NCBI GenBank assembly: GCA_035317825.1
Contig: DATHGB010000025.1
Location: forward strand, 1 to 64,000
Length of the DNA stretch: 64,000 nt
Reading direction: 5' to 3'
Origin: Candidatus Saccharimonadales bacterium
GTDB taxonomy: Bacteria > Patescibacteriota > Saccharimonadia > Saccharimonadales > Saccharimonadaceae
Positions within the stretch are counted from its first letter, which is position 1; each line of letters starts with the position of its first letter. The notes beneath the pieces are model-generated. The model made no database searches and was not told the origin of the DNA. It saw only the letters and a list, made by a program, of their open reading frames with translations. The position numbers were made by a program, and so were the translations under genes. This document shows positions 51,224 to 60,473 of this stretch, piece after piece.

Positions 51224-52072
51224 CTATTTGTTCGTATCCGTACGTGTCGCCTTTAAATATTGTGAGGGTGATACCCCGGTTGCGCTTTTAAATTCGCGGG
51301 TGAAGTGTGACTGGCTGCTGTAGCCTTGTTCGGCAGCGGCTTCTGTCCATGTGATGCCTGCGTGGGTATGAACCTGCCGTATGGTATCAAGTAACCTTCT
51401 GCGGGTGAGTACCCATTTTAGAGAGACGCCAACGTACGTGTGAAAAAGGAGTTGTAACGAGCGCTCACTCTTACCTATCGTTTTCGCTATACCCTTGACG
51501 TTTTGAGGCAGTTCATTGGTATCAAGCGCGGCCATGATTTTACCTACAAGCTGGAGATTCCTATCATACGCGGGAAGCCTGCTGGTCAATAACGCTTCAA
51601 GGCTGCTGACTATCTCTTTGTCCGAGGATGCCAAAAGTTTTGAGATAAAATCAGCGTCTGCCCCTGGAAATACGGCGGTGACCGGTATAGTTTTGTCCAT
51701 CATTTCTGACAGTGGACGTTTCAGGAACGGATAAAAGCCACCGGGTTGGAACTTAACCCCCGCGATAACGCCATCGGCGTGCGGGTTGTATCTAAATTTT
51801 CCAGGGATAGTGCTATGGATGAATGCTTTTTTTGCTGAAAAGAATAGATACACATTTGGACCGGATAGGATTTCGATTGGCTGATACGGTGTCTGCGTAG
51901 AGGATTTTTGGCGCTGAGTCCAAATGTGCGTCACAAAAGGCTGCAGAATATCTGATGGTTCGTAGCAGTGTAGCTCGAAATGAGCCTTGAATCCTTCCTG
52001 GTCAAGAATACCCGGATGAGGGAGATTAAGTTCGCGTAAGCGTTTTGCGGATTTTTGCAAGCTTTTTACCAT
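51224..52072 (-). CDS. AraC-family transcriptional regulator
   Basis: A 282-residue regulator. The N-terminal part (to about 165) is a cupin-like ligand domain with YEPSDILQPFVTHIW and GVKFQPGGFYPFL, typical of the DUF6597-type AraC group. The C-terminal HTH region has IAKTIGKSERSLQLLFHTYVG and ITWTEAAAEQGYSSQSHFTREFK, ending VSPSQY. The start at 52072 is supported by TATAAT 10 nt upstream. It is divergent from the large beta-helix gene and may control it. Confidence 0.88.
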   Translation of the reverse strand: MVKSLQKSAKRLRELNLPHPGILDQEGFKAHFELHCYEPSDILQPFVTHIWTQRQKSSTQTPYQPIEILSGPNVYLFFSAKKAFIHSTIPGKFRYNPHADGVIAGVKFQPGGFYPFLKRPLSEMMDKTIPVTAVFPGADADFISKLLASSDKEIVSSLEALLTSRLPAYDRNLQLVGKIMAALDTNELPQNVKGIAKTIGKSERSLQLLFHTYVGVSLKWVLTRRRLLDTIRQVHTHAGITWTEAAAEQGYSSQSHFTREFKSATGVSPSQYLKATRTDTNK

Positions 52073-52114
52073 CTCTTTATGTATTATAGCGGGTATATAG
52101 GGCATTCGTGCTTT

Positions 52115-54715
52115 GTGAGGGAAACAAAAATTAAAAAATTACTAACTATCATCGTCACCGTGGGGGCCTTCATAGGGCTTGGTTTCTGGTTGTTTATTGT
52201 TTTGCAGCCTAAAGATTCGGCAACTAATCCACCCGACAATAAGATATCAAATATCTTACCCTCGATTAAATTAGTTATTTCTGATGATAGTTTTAAGACA
52301 ATCAATGATAGCAAAACCCTTGAAATTGCTATTGATTCAGATAATAGTGCAGCGATTTCAAAAGTCGAATACCTACTGGATGACAAAGTTGCCGCTAGGA
52401 GCATTGAAGCACCTTTTGCAGTCACGATAAGTATCGCACAGCTTTCGGCTGGCGAGCATACGCTGCAGGCAATTGCGTACGACACCAAGGGCAGTAGCGT
52501 GAAGAGCAAAGTATTTACTTTTACTGTTGAGTCTGATGAGGTTGTGCCTTCGGATGACTCGTCTAGCGACATGGTAGGTTCCCTTCCTCGCAAGAAATCT
52601 AGCGTAGTTACTGCAAGTACTGGTGGATCGCAGAATTCGAGTGGTAATTCTGGCGGTGACTCCGGCCCGAGCGATCCGGATGATCCAAGCGGCCTTGAAG
52701 ATGGTGTTCGCACCGCTGGTGGGTGGTGGTCTTCCCTTCCTACTAGCATGGAGGTTTGTAGTAACGGGGTCCTAGACGGAGGGCCAACAAGCGCCCCAGC
52801 GGGTGCAATAACTGTTCCTGCTGGTGATAATGCGGGCTTCAGCTTGAATCAGGCGAACAAAACCTTTTGGTTTGCACCGGGAGTCCATACGCTTGGTTCG
52901 GGTATATTCAGCAGCATAACGGCTGGTGAAGGAAGCACGTATATCGGTGCTCCAGGTGCCATTATCGATGGTCAATTCATCAATAGATATGCCTTTCAAG
53001 GAAACGCTACGAATGTGCGTGTGGCCTACCTTGAGATCCGTAACTTTGGAGTCGATATGAGCGATCCTAATGTTACGGAGCCCGTCAATAATAATGAAGG
53101 GGTAATTAACCACGATGCGGGTGATGGCTGGACGATGGAATACCTCAATGCTCATCATAACGACGGTGCAGCAATCTTTATGGGAAGCGAAAACCAAGTA
53201 CGCAACAACTGCATGAAAGATAATGGGCAGTATGGCTTTAGCATGTTTAAGATGCCTATTAGCGGCGACTCGGCCATTAAAGACATCGTCATCGATCACA
53301 ATGAAATCTCCGGTAATAACCAAGACGATTGGGAAAGCCTCATTGACGGCTGTGGCTGTACTGGTGCTGGTAAATTCTGGGATGTTGAAGGTGCAGCCGT
53401 AACTAACAACTACGTGCATGACAATCTTAGCACCGGTTTATGGGCTGACACTAACGACATTGACTTCCTATTCGACAGTAACTGGATTGAGCATAACAGT
53501 GGTGAAGGTATTTGGTACGAAATTAGCTACAATGCCACTATTAGCCGGAACGTCCTCAAGCGTAACGCTTGGACAACTGGTCAAAATAACACCGGTTCCC
53601 CTGGCCCAGCAATCTACATTTCCGAATCGGGCGGTGATAGCCGGCTTCAATCAAGCACTAGCGGTAGCACCGACTTCCAGATTAAAAATAACCTTCTAGA
53701 AGATAATTTCTCAGGTGTTTCTATCTACGAAAACTCTAACCGCTTCTGTAACTCAAATGGTAATACGAGCAAAGGCTACTGTACGCCATTTGTTTTACCA
53801 ACACTTATTCCTGAACCACATGATTTCGATTACCCTAATCCTATCAGTACCACCCACCCATGCTATACGCAGATAAAGAATGCGCCTTATACGGCAGACT
53901 GTCGTTGGCATGCTAAAAACGTGCAAGTGTTTAATAATGAGTTCCGCTTTGATCCAACTGTAGTACCTTGTGTTGGGAGCTACTGTGGTGTTCAGGCACT
54001 CTTTGCAACTGGCGCCGACAATATGAACACTGGGCCGACCTATGGAGCATGGGTACCTCTCGCATACAACGTAGCCAATGTTCAAAATGATGTTATGTTG
54101 AACAATAACAATAAATTTTATAACAATAAATATTTTGGCAACTGGCGTTTTGCCAAGGGGTATGGCGAAAAGATTTACTACGGTTCCTGGCGGGCAGCAC
54201 CCTTCTTGCAAGATAACGGGAGTACGTTTGATGGTCTGTTAGGACCTGCGCCAGTTGCAAATAGCTTAGATACTGATACGGCAACACTTGAAGGTTCGAT
54301 CGGTCATTGGGAGCCTTGGTATTCGGCCGGTGTAACGCAGTCAACGCTTGAAGCGCATAGCGGTACGCATAGTCTCAAAATTAATGTTACGGATGAGGGC
54401 GGTTGGGCTGCCGACCTTAATAACTGGCCAGGTTTACCATCAGGACCCGGCAATAAGCATATCAGTTTTTGGGCGAAGCAGGGATTCGGGGCTACCTCTA
54501 GCGTAACGATGAGGGTCAAGTGGTATAGCGATGCTAATACACTTCTACAAACCGACCCGGTTCCTCTTGCTGGTTTGACGACAGGATGGCAGCAGGCTAA
54601 CATGAACGTTACTGCGCCTGTCGGTACGGTGAACGTATTTGTCGAATTTTCCAGTAGTTCCGGAACCGTTGGTAATACAGTGTATGCAGATGACTTTATA
54701 ATAGGAGATATATAA
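52115..54715 (+). CDS. Large exported beta-helix protein with Ig and carbohydrate-binding-like domains
   Basis: Protein of about 866 residues. N-terminal membrane anchor (LLTIIVTVGAFIGLGFWLFIV), one Ig-like domain (ISKVEYLLDDKVAARSIEAPF...), a Ser/Gly/Asp linker, then a right-handed parallel beta-helix with repeated Asn-containing turns (VRNNCMKDNGQYG, IVIDHNEISGNNQ, VTNNYVHDNLSTG, ISRNVLKRNAW, IKNNLLEDNFSG), and a C-terminal beta-sandwich like a carbohydrate-binding module (about 720-866). Pectate-lyase-like folds often bind or cut polysaccharides; catalytic residues cannot be assigned. The start is uncertain: GTG 52115 or the ATG at 52079. Confidence 0.75.
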   Translation: MRETKIKKLLTIIVTVGAFIGLGFWLFIVLQPKDSATNPPDNKISNILPSIKLVISDDSFKTINDSKTLEIAIDSDNSAAISKVEYLLDDKVAARSIEAPFAVTISIAQLSAGEHTLQAIAYDTKGSSVKSKVFTFTVESDEVVPSDDSSSDMVGSLPRKKSSVVTASTGGSQNSSGNSGGDSGPSDPDDPSGLEDGVRTAGGWWSSLPTSMEVCSNGVLDGGPTSAPAGAITVPAGDNAGFSLNQANKTFWFAPGVHTLGSGIFSSITAGEGSTYIGAPGAIIDGQFINRYAFQGNATNVRVAYLEIRNFGVDMSDPNVTEPVNNNEGVINHDAGDGWTMEYLNAHHNDGAAIFMGSENQVRNNCMKDNGQYGFSMFKMPISGDSAIKDIVIDHNEISGNNQDDWESLIDGCGCTGAGKFWDVEGAAVTNNYVHDNLSTGLWADTNDIDFLFDSNWIEHNSGEGIWYEISYNATISRNVLKRNAWTTGQNNTGSPGPAIYISESGGDSRLQSSTSGSTDFQIKNNLLEDNFSGVSIYENSNRFCNSNGNTSKGYCTPFVLPTLIPEPHDFDYPNPISTTHPCYTQIKNAPYTADCRWHAKNVQVFNNEFRFDPTVVPCVGSYCGVQALFATGADNMNTGPTYGAWVPLAYNVANVQNDVMLNNNNKFYNNKYFGNWRFAKGYGEKIYYGSWRAAPFLQDNGSTFDGLLGPAPVANSLDTDTATLEGSIGHWEPWYSAGVTQSTLEAHSGTHSLKINVTDEGGWAADLNNWPGLPSGPGNKHISFWAKQGFGATSSVTMRVKWYSDANTLLQTDPVPLAGLTTGWQQANMNVTAPVGTVNVFVEFSSSSGTVGNTVYADDFIIGDI

Positions 54716-54804
54716 GTTGAGCAGCTTTACTAATCACGAGCATTTTGATAAAATTTAAGTAAACGTAGTAATAAAAATAACAACATAAGTTAGGCAAGAA
54801 AGAC

Positions 54805-56739
54805 ATGGCAAGATTACCAATTCCTGGCTCGGACGATGGAGACTGGGGTGATGTCCTTAACGATTACCTACTACAATCCCTCACCTCAGCTGGCGCTCTC
54901 AAGCCTGATGCAGTGAGTGCCACCTCATTGCAAGACAATTCTGTCACCAATACCACTTTGCAAGATGGGTCGGTCACGGCTCCGAAGCTCTCTGCTCCTG
55001 GTGGCGCTACCGGTGAAGTCCTCGTTCGGGATACCGGAGTGTCTGGTGGTATTAAATGGGACGTGGTTGGTGGCGGCGGCGCTCCATCCGGCGCCGCGGG
55101 AGGCGACCTAGGCGGTACCTACCCTAATCCTATTGTTCCTGGTCTTGCCACCAAGGAACCCCTCATTACCGCTGGCTCTACTGCCCAATACTACCGTGGT
55201 GATAAGAGCTTCCAAACACTCGACAAGACCGCTGTTGGCCTCGCTAACGTCGACAATATCTCCGACGCGAATAAACCCGTCTCTACGGCTACCCAGACTG
55301 CTCTCAACGGCAAGGTTACGGCTAACGGTGCCATTACCGGTGCCACCAATACCAAAATCACCTACGACACAAAAGGTCTTGTTACTGCAGGTACTGCTGC
55401 CACCCAAGACGACATTACCGACGGCACCACCTTTAAGCAATATTCAGCTACTGAAAAAACCAAACTAGCTGGCATCGCCACCGGCGCCACGGCGAACAGC
55501 TCTGATGCTACCTTGCTTAACCGTACTAACCACACCGGAACACAAACCGCCGCGACGATCTCTGACTTTAACACCGCTGCCGACACTCGAGCTGATGCTA
55601 GAATTGCGGCAGCCTCCATCAACGCCCTGGCTGATGTTATCATCATCACGCCAGCTAACGGTGAAGTCCTCAAATACAATGGCACCAACTGGGTCAACGG
55701 GACCGACACTACTGGTGGCGTTACCGACGGCGACAAGGGCGATATTACTGTCTCGGGTTCGGGTGCCACCTGGACCATAGACACCGCTGCCGTTACTGGG
55801 GCTAAGATAGCAGGCACCACTATTACCGACGCTAACATTTCAGCCAGCGCGGCAATTGTGCAAAGTAAAATCCAGAACTTAACGACCGACCTTGCTGCTA
55901 AACAGCCCATTGACACCGACCTAACCGCCATTGCTGCTCTCACCCCAACGAACGATGACCTCCTCCAACGGAAAGCTGGTGTTTGGACTAATCGCACGCC
56001 TGCTCAAGTAAAGACTGATCTTGGCCTCGCTAACGTTGACAATACCAGTGATGCGAATAAGCCGGTCTCTACGGCTACGACGACGGCGCTTGGGGGGAAA
56101 GCTAGTACTGCAACCACTGTTTCTGCCGGTACGGGGTTAACGGGAGGTGGCGATTTAAGCGCTAACCGTACTATTTCTGCTAACTTTGGAGTCGCAGCCG
56201 GTACTATTGCCCAGGGCAACGATACCCGCATTACTGGTGCTGAGCAAGCTGCTAATAAAAATATAGCTAACGGATATGCTAGTTTGAATGCTTCAACACA
56301 TGTCCCGACTGCTCAACTTGGATCTGGAACAGCAGATAGTACGACGTATCTTCGTGGAGATAATACTTGGGCTACTCCTGCTGCGGGCGGGGGCGTTTCT
56401 CCTATTAACGGTGGTGGCGAAACTTATTTTGACGCTGGAAGTTCCGGAGCTGCTAAGACACTAGACCTTATAAATGGAAATGTTCAAAAATTAACCCTAA
56501 CCGCAAACTGCACGATTACTTTGACTGGTCCTGCAACAGGAGCTTACCGATCAATGCTTTTGTATGTATTTCAAGATGGAACAGGGCTACGCACGATTAC
56601 ATGGCCCGCATCCGTTAAATGGGGGGCGGCCGGAGCGCCCTTTTTGTCGACAACTTCGTTAAAAATGGATAAGATCTTACTCGATACTGTTGACGGCGGT
56701 ACTACGTGGTACGGGTCGGCGGGCCCCGGGGGCTTCTAG
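54805..56739 (+). CDS. Large fibre-like protein with LPxxxSDDGxWGD N-terminus
   Basis: A 644-residue protein opening MARLPIPGSDDGDWGDVLNDYL, then a low-complexity Ala/Thr/Asp fibre with phage-type repeats: GLANVDNISDANKPVSTAT (about 148-166) and GLANVDNTSDANKPVSTAT (about 408-426), GGDLGGTYPNPIV and AGTGLTGGGDLSANRTIS. The C-terminus (from YFDAGSSGAAKTLDL to TTWYGSAG) is a tip domain similar in pattern to the end of the 45.0-45.7 kb protein. No signal peptide. Probably trimeric and surface-exposed. The LamG gene starts 2 bp after the stop. Confidence 0.75.
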   Translation: MARLPIPGSDDGDWGDVLNDYLLQSLTSAGALKPDAVSATSLQDNSVTNTTLQDGSVTAPKLSAPGGATGEVLVRDTGVSGGIKWDVVGGGGAPSGAAGGDLGGTYPNPIVPGLATKEPLITAGSTAQYYRGDKSFQTLDKTAVGLANVDNISDANKPVSTATQTALNGKVTANGAITGATNTKITYDTKGLVTAGTAATQDDITDGTTFKQYSATEKTKLAGIATGATANSSDATLLNRTNHTGTQTAATISDFNTAADTRADARIAAASINALADVIIITPANGEVLKYNGTNWVNGTDTTGGVTDGDKGDITVSGSGATWTIDTAAVTGAKIAGTTITDANISASAAIVQSKIQNLTTDLAAKQPIDTDLTAIAALTPTNDDLLQRKAGVWTNRTPAQVKTDLGLANVDNTSDANKPVSTATTTALGGKASTATTVSAGTGLTGGGDLSANRTISANFGVAAGTIAQGNDTRITGAEQAANKNIANGYASLNASTHVPTAQLGSGTADSTTYLRGDNTWATPAAGGGVSPINGGGETYFDAGSSGAAKTLDLINGNVQKLTLTANCTITLTGPATGAYRSMLLYVFQDGTGLRTITWPASVKWGAAGAPFLSTTSLKMDKILLDTVDGGTTWYGSAGPGGF

Positions 56740-56741
56740 CC

Positions 56742-57413
56742 ATGCTTGGTTCAGCCCGAAGTGTACTTCTGCAAAGTGCGCTACCTGCGCCTATGGCTGC
56801 CTATAGCTTTAGCGAAGGCTCAGGCCTTACAACTGTAGATTCGTCCACTCACGGTCGCACACTTACTCTTAACGCAACAACTTGGACGACTGGCCATACG
56901 GGATTTGGCATAACTAATACCACTACGGGACAGGGTGCTACCGGATCTTTCATAGGACCAGCGGATACTCTTACGATTATGGCTTGGATTCGCCCTTTAA
57001 ATCTTGCCGCGGGTACGACGCATTTTGCGTTAGGGTTTGTCGATAGCTCGGCTAATACTCAGGTCGGTATATTCACTCAGCGTGCAGATTTTGGCACGTC
57101 GGATGTCCTACAGGCCGATATACGAATAGGGGGAAGTCTAAAAGAGTTACACGGTACTGCTCTGACGTTGAACACATGGACGCATATCGCCCTGACCTAT
57201 AATGGTTCCATAATATATCTATATAAAGATGGTGTGCTTGTGACATCACTAGCGGCTACGGGGAATATAGGAACCGGCGATGCTTTTTATGTTGCGGGCT
57301 GGAGTACAGTTGCCCCGTATGATACCGACGTTGATATTGATGATGTCCGCGTCTTTAGTACTGCCCTTACTCAGGGGCAGGTTATAATCGGCATGAACAC
57401 CCCCGTCACATAG
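56742..57413 (+). CDS. LamG/concanavalin-like surface protein
   Basis: A 223-residue protein with a single LamG-like jelly roll (about 20-220): AAYSFSEGSGLTTVDSS, TLTIMAWIRP, NTWTHIALTYNGSIIYLYKDGV and DIDDVRVFSTALTQGQV are the hallmark strands. Such domains bind glycans or serve as fibre tips. The start is placed at 56742, 2 bp after the fibre gene stop, because it fits coupling; a longer frame overlaps the upstream gene. Probably co-exported with, or attached to, the fibre. Confidence 0.8.
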   Translation: MLGSARSVLLQSALPAPMAAYSFSEGSGLTTVDSSTHGRTLTLNATTWTTGHTGFGITNTTTGQGATGSFIGPADTLTIMAWIRPLNLAAGTTHFALGFVDSSANTQVGIFTQRADFGTSDVLQADIRIGGSLKELHGTALTLNTWTHIALTYNGSIIYLYKDGVLVTSLAATGNIGTGDAFYVAGWSTVAPYDTDVDIDDVRVFSTALTQGQVIIGMNTPVT

Positions 57414-57440
57414 TTTGTTTTAAGGCCTTATAATAGAAGT

Positions 57441-58013
57441 ATGGGATATCTGCCCATGCTACTCCAAAAAACAGAAACTTTGCCTGAGGGCAAAGACTGG
57501 ATTTATGAACGTAAATATGACGGCTGGAGATTCCTTGCGTATCATGATGCGGACAAGGATAGATCACGTTTAGTAAGCCGCGGCGGAAATGATTATACCG
57601 CTGAAAAGAAATTTTCAATTGTCGCAGGTCAGATCGCAGCTGCGGCAAGCTATCTTGATGCGGTGTTCGACGGTGAAATAGTCGGAGAGGTTGAGGGCAA
57701 ACACAATCTTCGTACGCTGCGAGTGCCCGAGGCAAAGCTGGTTTATTACGTGTTTGACCTGCTGGATATAGACGGAATTCCGCTTGTTGGTAGGCGATGG
57801 TCCGTAAGGCGCGCGGCACTTGAAGAAATATTTCAGTCACAGCCGAACATCAAGCTCGCTCCTTATTCAGATGATAAGGATAAGATACTTAAAAAAGCTA
57901 AAAAATCTGGTTATGAGGGTGTTGTTGCGAAAAACATCAGAGGGGTCTACACGCAAGACAGTCGAACGCATATGGCATTGAAATATAAATCTCCAGAGTA
58001 CCGTCGAGAATGA
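57441..58013 (+). CDS. ATP-dependent DNA ligase-like nucleotidyltransferase, no OB domain
   Basis: A 190-residue protein with the covalent nucleotidyltransferase motifs of ATP-dependent ligases: motif I ERKYDGWR (about 23-30, lysine for AMP), RG motif Ia, motif III AVFDGEIV (about 74-81), YYVFDLL (IIIa), motif IV EGVVAKN (about 157-163) and motif V ALKYK (about 181-185). The OB-fold domain with motif VI that normally follows is missing and no continuing ORF is seen. Either a minimal ligase, an RNA/DNA-adenylating enzyme or a truncated gene. TATAAT ends 6 nt before the ATG, so it is expressed as a leaderless message. Confidence 0.78.
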   Translation: MGYLPMLLQKTETLPEGKDWIYERKYDGWRFLAYHDADKDRSRLVSRGGNDYTAEKKFSIVAGQIAAAASYLDAVFDGEIVGEVEGKHNLRTLRVPEAKLVYYVFDLLDIDGIPLVGRRWSVRRAALEEIFQSQPNIKLAPYSDDKDKILKKAKKSGYEGVVAKNIRGVYTQDSRTHMALKYKSPEYRRE

Positions 58014-58127
58014 TAACTCTTTATATTTTGCGGAAAGGATATTTGACTTAAGGTGCTTAAAGTTCCTACACTGGATATAGGGGGTAGGATCAACCAGGTG
58101 TGCGTGTAAATGAATAAGGAGGGTGTT

Positions 58128-59171
58128 ATGAAAGCAGCAATTTTTAAGGGTAAGGGTAACGTTGAGATTAATGAACGACCAGATCCTAAAATTCAGGATC
58201 CGACCGATGCTGTCGTGCGGGTCGTGATGGCCTGCGTTTGTGGTTCAGATCTTTGGCCTTATCGCGGAATACGTAAGAGAAAAATAGGTAATCCTATTGG
58301 GCATGAGTTTATTGGAATAGTCGAAGCAACTGGCTCGGATGTCACTAACATCAAAGTAGGCGATTTTGTTATTGCTCCGTTTCTTTATAGCGATGGAACA
58401 TGTCCTCATTGCCAGGTCGGCATGACCGCAAACTGTCAGCACGGCGGTGGTTGGGGTAGTGATTCTACTGATGGAGGCCAAGGTGAAGCCGTGCGAGTAC
58501 CCCTCGCTGACGGTACCTTGGTAAAAGTGCCAAAATCAGACTACCCAGAAGATATGTTAGCTTCCCTTCTTACCCTTTCGGATGTGATGTGTACCGGCTA
58601 TCACGCAGCGATCAGCGCTGGCGTTAAAAAAGGCGACACCGTTGCAGTTGTGGGAGATGGCGCTGTCGGGCTCTGCGCTGTTATAGCAGCGAAAATGCTC
58701 GGCGCTAAACGTATCATTGCCCTTAGTCGAAACCCTGCCCGTCAAAAACTTGCGAAAGAATTCGGCGCAACGGATATTGTTGAGGAACGTGGCGGCGACG
58801 CAGTCGAAGCGATTATGAAACTTACGGATGATGTCGGTGTTGATGCAGCACTTGAATGCGTTGGCACAAACGAAGCTGTCCAAACGGCAATTGGCATTGC
58901 TCGCCCAGGTTCAATTATTGGTGTCGTCGGTTTACCTACTGATGTCGAGTTGCCTTTTAGCGACATGTTCTTCAAGAATATAGGAATTCTTGGCGGTCCT
59001 GCCCCAGCTCGAGCGTACATACCTAAATTACTTGACGATGTTTTGGAAGGCCGCATTAACCCGGGGCGTGTGTTTGATCTAAGAACAGACTTAGATGATA
59101 TCAAGGAAGCGTACGCAGCCATGGATGAACGGCGAGCTATTAAGTCGCTGCTAAGAGTAAGTAATCTATAG
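58128..59171 (+). CDS. Zinc-dependent alcohol dehydrogenase (MDR family)
   Basis: A 347-residue medium-chain dehydrogenase: catalytic zinc ligands in CVCGSDLWPYRG and GHEFIG, a structural-zinc-like CPHC loop, nucleotide-binding VAVVGDGAVGLCAVIAAKMLGA and a C-terminal dimer region. NAD(P)-dependent oxidation or reduction of an alcohol; substrate unknown. The start is at the ATG preceded by AAGGAGG (58128), not the upstream ATG at 58110. The cupin gene follows after 8 bp with its own AGGAGG, making an operon. Confidence 0.9.
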   Translation: MKAAIFKGKGNVEINERPDPKIQDPTDAVVRVVMACVCGSDLWPYRGIRKRKIGNPIGHEFIGIVEATGSDVTNIKVGDFVIAPFLYSDGTCPHCQVGMTANCQHGGGWGSDSTDGGQGEAVRVPLADGTLVKVPKSDYPEDMLASLLTLSDVMCTGYHAAISAGVKKGDTVAVVGDGAVGLCAVIAAKMLGAKRIIALSRNPARQKLAKEFGATDIVEERGGDAVEAIMKLTDDVGVDAALECVGTNEAVQTAIGIARPGSIIGVVGLPTDVELPFSDMFFKNIGILGGPAPARAYIPKLLDDVLEGRINPGRVFDLRTDLDDIKEAYAAMDERRAIKSLLRVSNL

Positions 59172-59179
59172 GAGGAAAT

Positions 59180-59581
59180 ATGAAAATCATACCGCCAACA
59201 GAAACGACAAAAGGTCCAAAAGAAATGTTTACAGGCGACGTTTATATGAATGTCATCGCTAAAGGTGAAGAACCTTCACGAGTGCGTGTTAATACGGTCC
59301 GTTTTATGCCCGGTACTCACACCGCATGGCACTCTCATGCTGTCGGACAGACATTGCATGTAACTGACGGTGTCGGATTGGCTCAAGCCCGTGATGGTGA
59401 AGTCCAAGAAATTCGAGCTGGCGACACAATCTACACGCCTCCTGGTCAGTGGCATTGGCATGGTGCCGCGCCGGATCACTTTATGACACATCTTGCTATT
59501 TGGGAGGCTCCCGCTCAGGATAGTGGTCCCGAGAGTGAATGGGGTGAGCTGGTTACGGATGAGGAGTACGGACAGACTTAG
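59180..59581 (+). CDS. Small cupin protein
   Basis: A 133-residue single cupin with metal motif 1 AWHSHAVGQTLHVTDG (two His and a following H) and motif 2 PPGQWHWHGAAP. Related to cupins that accompany carboxymuconolactone decarboxylase-like or dehydrogenase genes. A strong Shine-Dalgarno (GGAGG) precedes the ATG. Co-transcribed with the alcohol dehydrogenase. Probably a small-molecule redox or isomerase activity; unproven. Confidence 0.85.
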   Translation: MKIIPPTETTKGPKEMFTGDVYMNVIAKGEEPSRVRVNTVRFMPGTHTAWHSHAVGQTLHVTDGVGLAQARDGEVQEIRAGDTIYTPPGQWHWHGAAPDHFMTHLAIWEAPAQDSGPESEWGELVTDEEYGQT

Positions 59582-59630
59582 TTCCAAAACATACAGTAAC
59601 TAATAAATAGAGAGTTGCTTCAGAAGAAGC

Positions 59631-60026
59631 TCACAGTTCGTTAATTAAAGATTCAACCTTCGATCTTACGATGTCGCGGGTTTGACGGTGAAACTCAAGT
59701 GATTGTCCACGGGGATCGGCTACGTTCCAATATCGTATGTTATTCAATTTACGTACAAAATCGGGTAATTCATCAGTGGGCTTAAATGAGACGATTAGAT
59801 TCACATCTCTTGCTACTGCCTCGTCAATCGGTTTGCGCACGCTTCGGTCCATGTCGTAGCCTTGCTCTTTCATGACTTCGATTACGAGTGGGTCAATTGG
59901 TTTACCTACGGTAGGGTTTACTCCCGCACTCAGAGCTTGGTGCTTGCCTTTTGCGAATGTATTAAGGAATATCTCTGCTTCTTGGCTTCGGGCTACATTT
60001 CCATCGCAGATAAAAAGGATCTTCAT
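59631..60026 (-). CDS. Low-molecular-weight protein phosphatase-like
   Basis: A 131-residue protein: FICDGNVARSQ at 5-15 is the CX5R phosphate loop (C7, R13), KPIDPLVIEVMKEQGYD, and WNVADPRG contains the general-acid aspartate. These fit the LMW phosphotyrosine phosphatase / arsenate reductase family. The loop CDGNVARS is slightly unlike the common CxGNxCRS since the second cysteine is alanine, which argues against ArsC-type redox chemistry. Role unknown. Confidence 0.85.
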   Translation of the reverse strand: MKILFICDGNVARSQEAEIFLNTFAKGKHQALSAGVNPTVGKPIDPLVIEVMKEQGYDMDRSVRKPIDEAVARDVNLIVSFKPTDELPDFVRKLNNIRYWNVADPRGQSLEFHRQTRDIVRSKVESLINEL

Positions 60027-60079
60027 GTCTTAACTATAGCAAAAAAATCCTCCTCGTTCTTTTAGGTGTATAATTATAT

Positions 60080-60226
60080 GTAGACAACCATACTCCGGTC
60101 CCTGCGCGTCTTATATATACACTTAGTTTCCTGTTATGATGACGCTGATAACGGTCAGCAACATTTACCAGGCAGCTTCATACAATAAAATCCGTTCCAA
60201 CTAAGCATCTGTTTTAGTTGTTTTTT
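60080..60226 (+). ncRNA. Possible small RNA ending in a terminator
   Basis: CAACTAA (60198-60204) / TTAGTTG (60214-60220) followed by TTTTTT is a clear intrinsic terminator without a preceding gene on this strand. TATAAT at about 60068-60073 could start a transcript of about 150 nt; a nearer TATGAT lies at 60135-60140. No ORF. Confidence 0.35.
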
Positions 60227-60251
60227 ATTTCTTAAGCAATGGAGTGCATAT

Positions 60252-60398
60252 ATGAGCAAGCAACACTGGTCTAACTATCTTGAGACACCAAGGCGAACCA
60301 CATCGCCGGTAAAAATTGATCTTATCTTAAAGAAACGTATGAAGACTTTCATGAAGGCGAAAATACGATCTCTTCAGGATATTTCTAATACGGATTGA
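60252..60398 (+). CDS. 48-residue basic protein
   Basis: A short frame (MSKQHWSNYLETPRR start) with GGAG 8 nt before the ATG and a hairpin terminator downstream. It is Lys/Arg-rich (about one in four) with a helical C-terminal half, so nucleic-acid binding is possible. No family recognised. Its upstream flank is the terminator of the possible RNA at 60.1-60.23 kb. Confidence 0.5.
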   Translation: MSKQHWSNYLETPRRTTSPVKIDLILKKRMKTFMKAKIRSLQDISNTD

Positions 60399-60428
60399 AA
60401 ATACGATAAAGGTCCACTCATAGAAAAT

Positions 60429-60460
60429 GAAAATGGCTCATCTCACGATGAGTCATTTTC
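60429..60460. terminator. Intrinsic terminator, probably bidirectional
   Basis: GAAAATGgCTCATC-TCAC-GATGAGtCATTTTC; A-rich on one side and T-rich on the other, between the 48-residue gene and the convergent FAD enzyme. Confidence 0.75.
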
Positions 60461-60473
60461 TCTCGTGACCCCG

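Noticed and set aside
43356-57413. Prophage
   Set aside because: Only fibre-like and nuclease genes are present. There is no terminase, portal, capsid, tail-assembly, lysis or integrase gene, and genes are interleaved with surface and regulatory genes.
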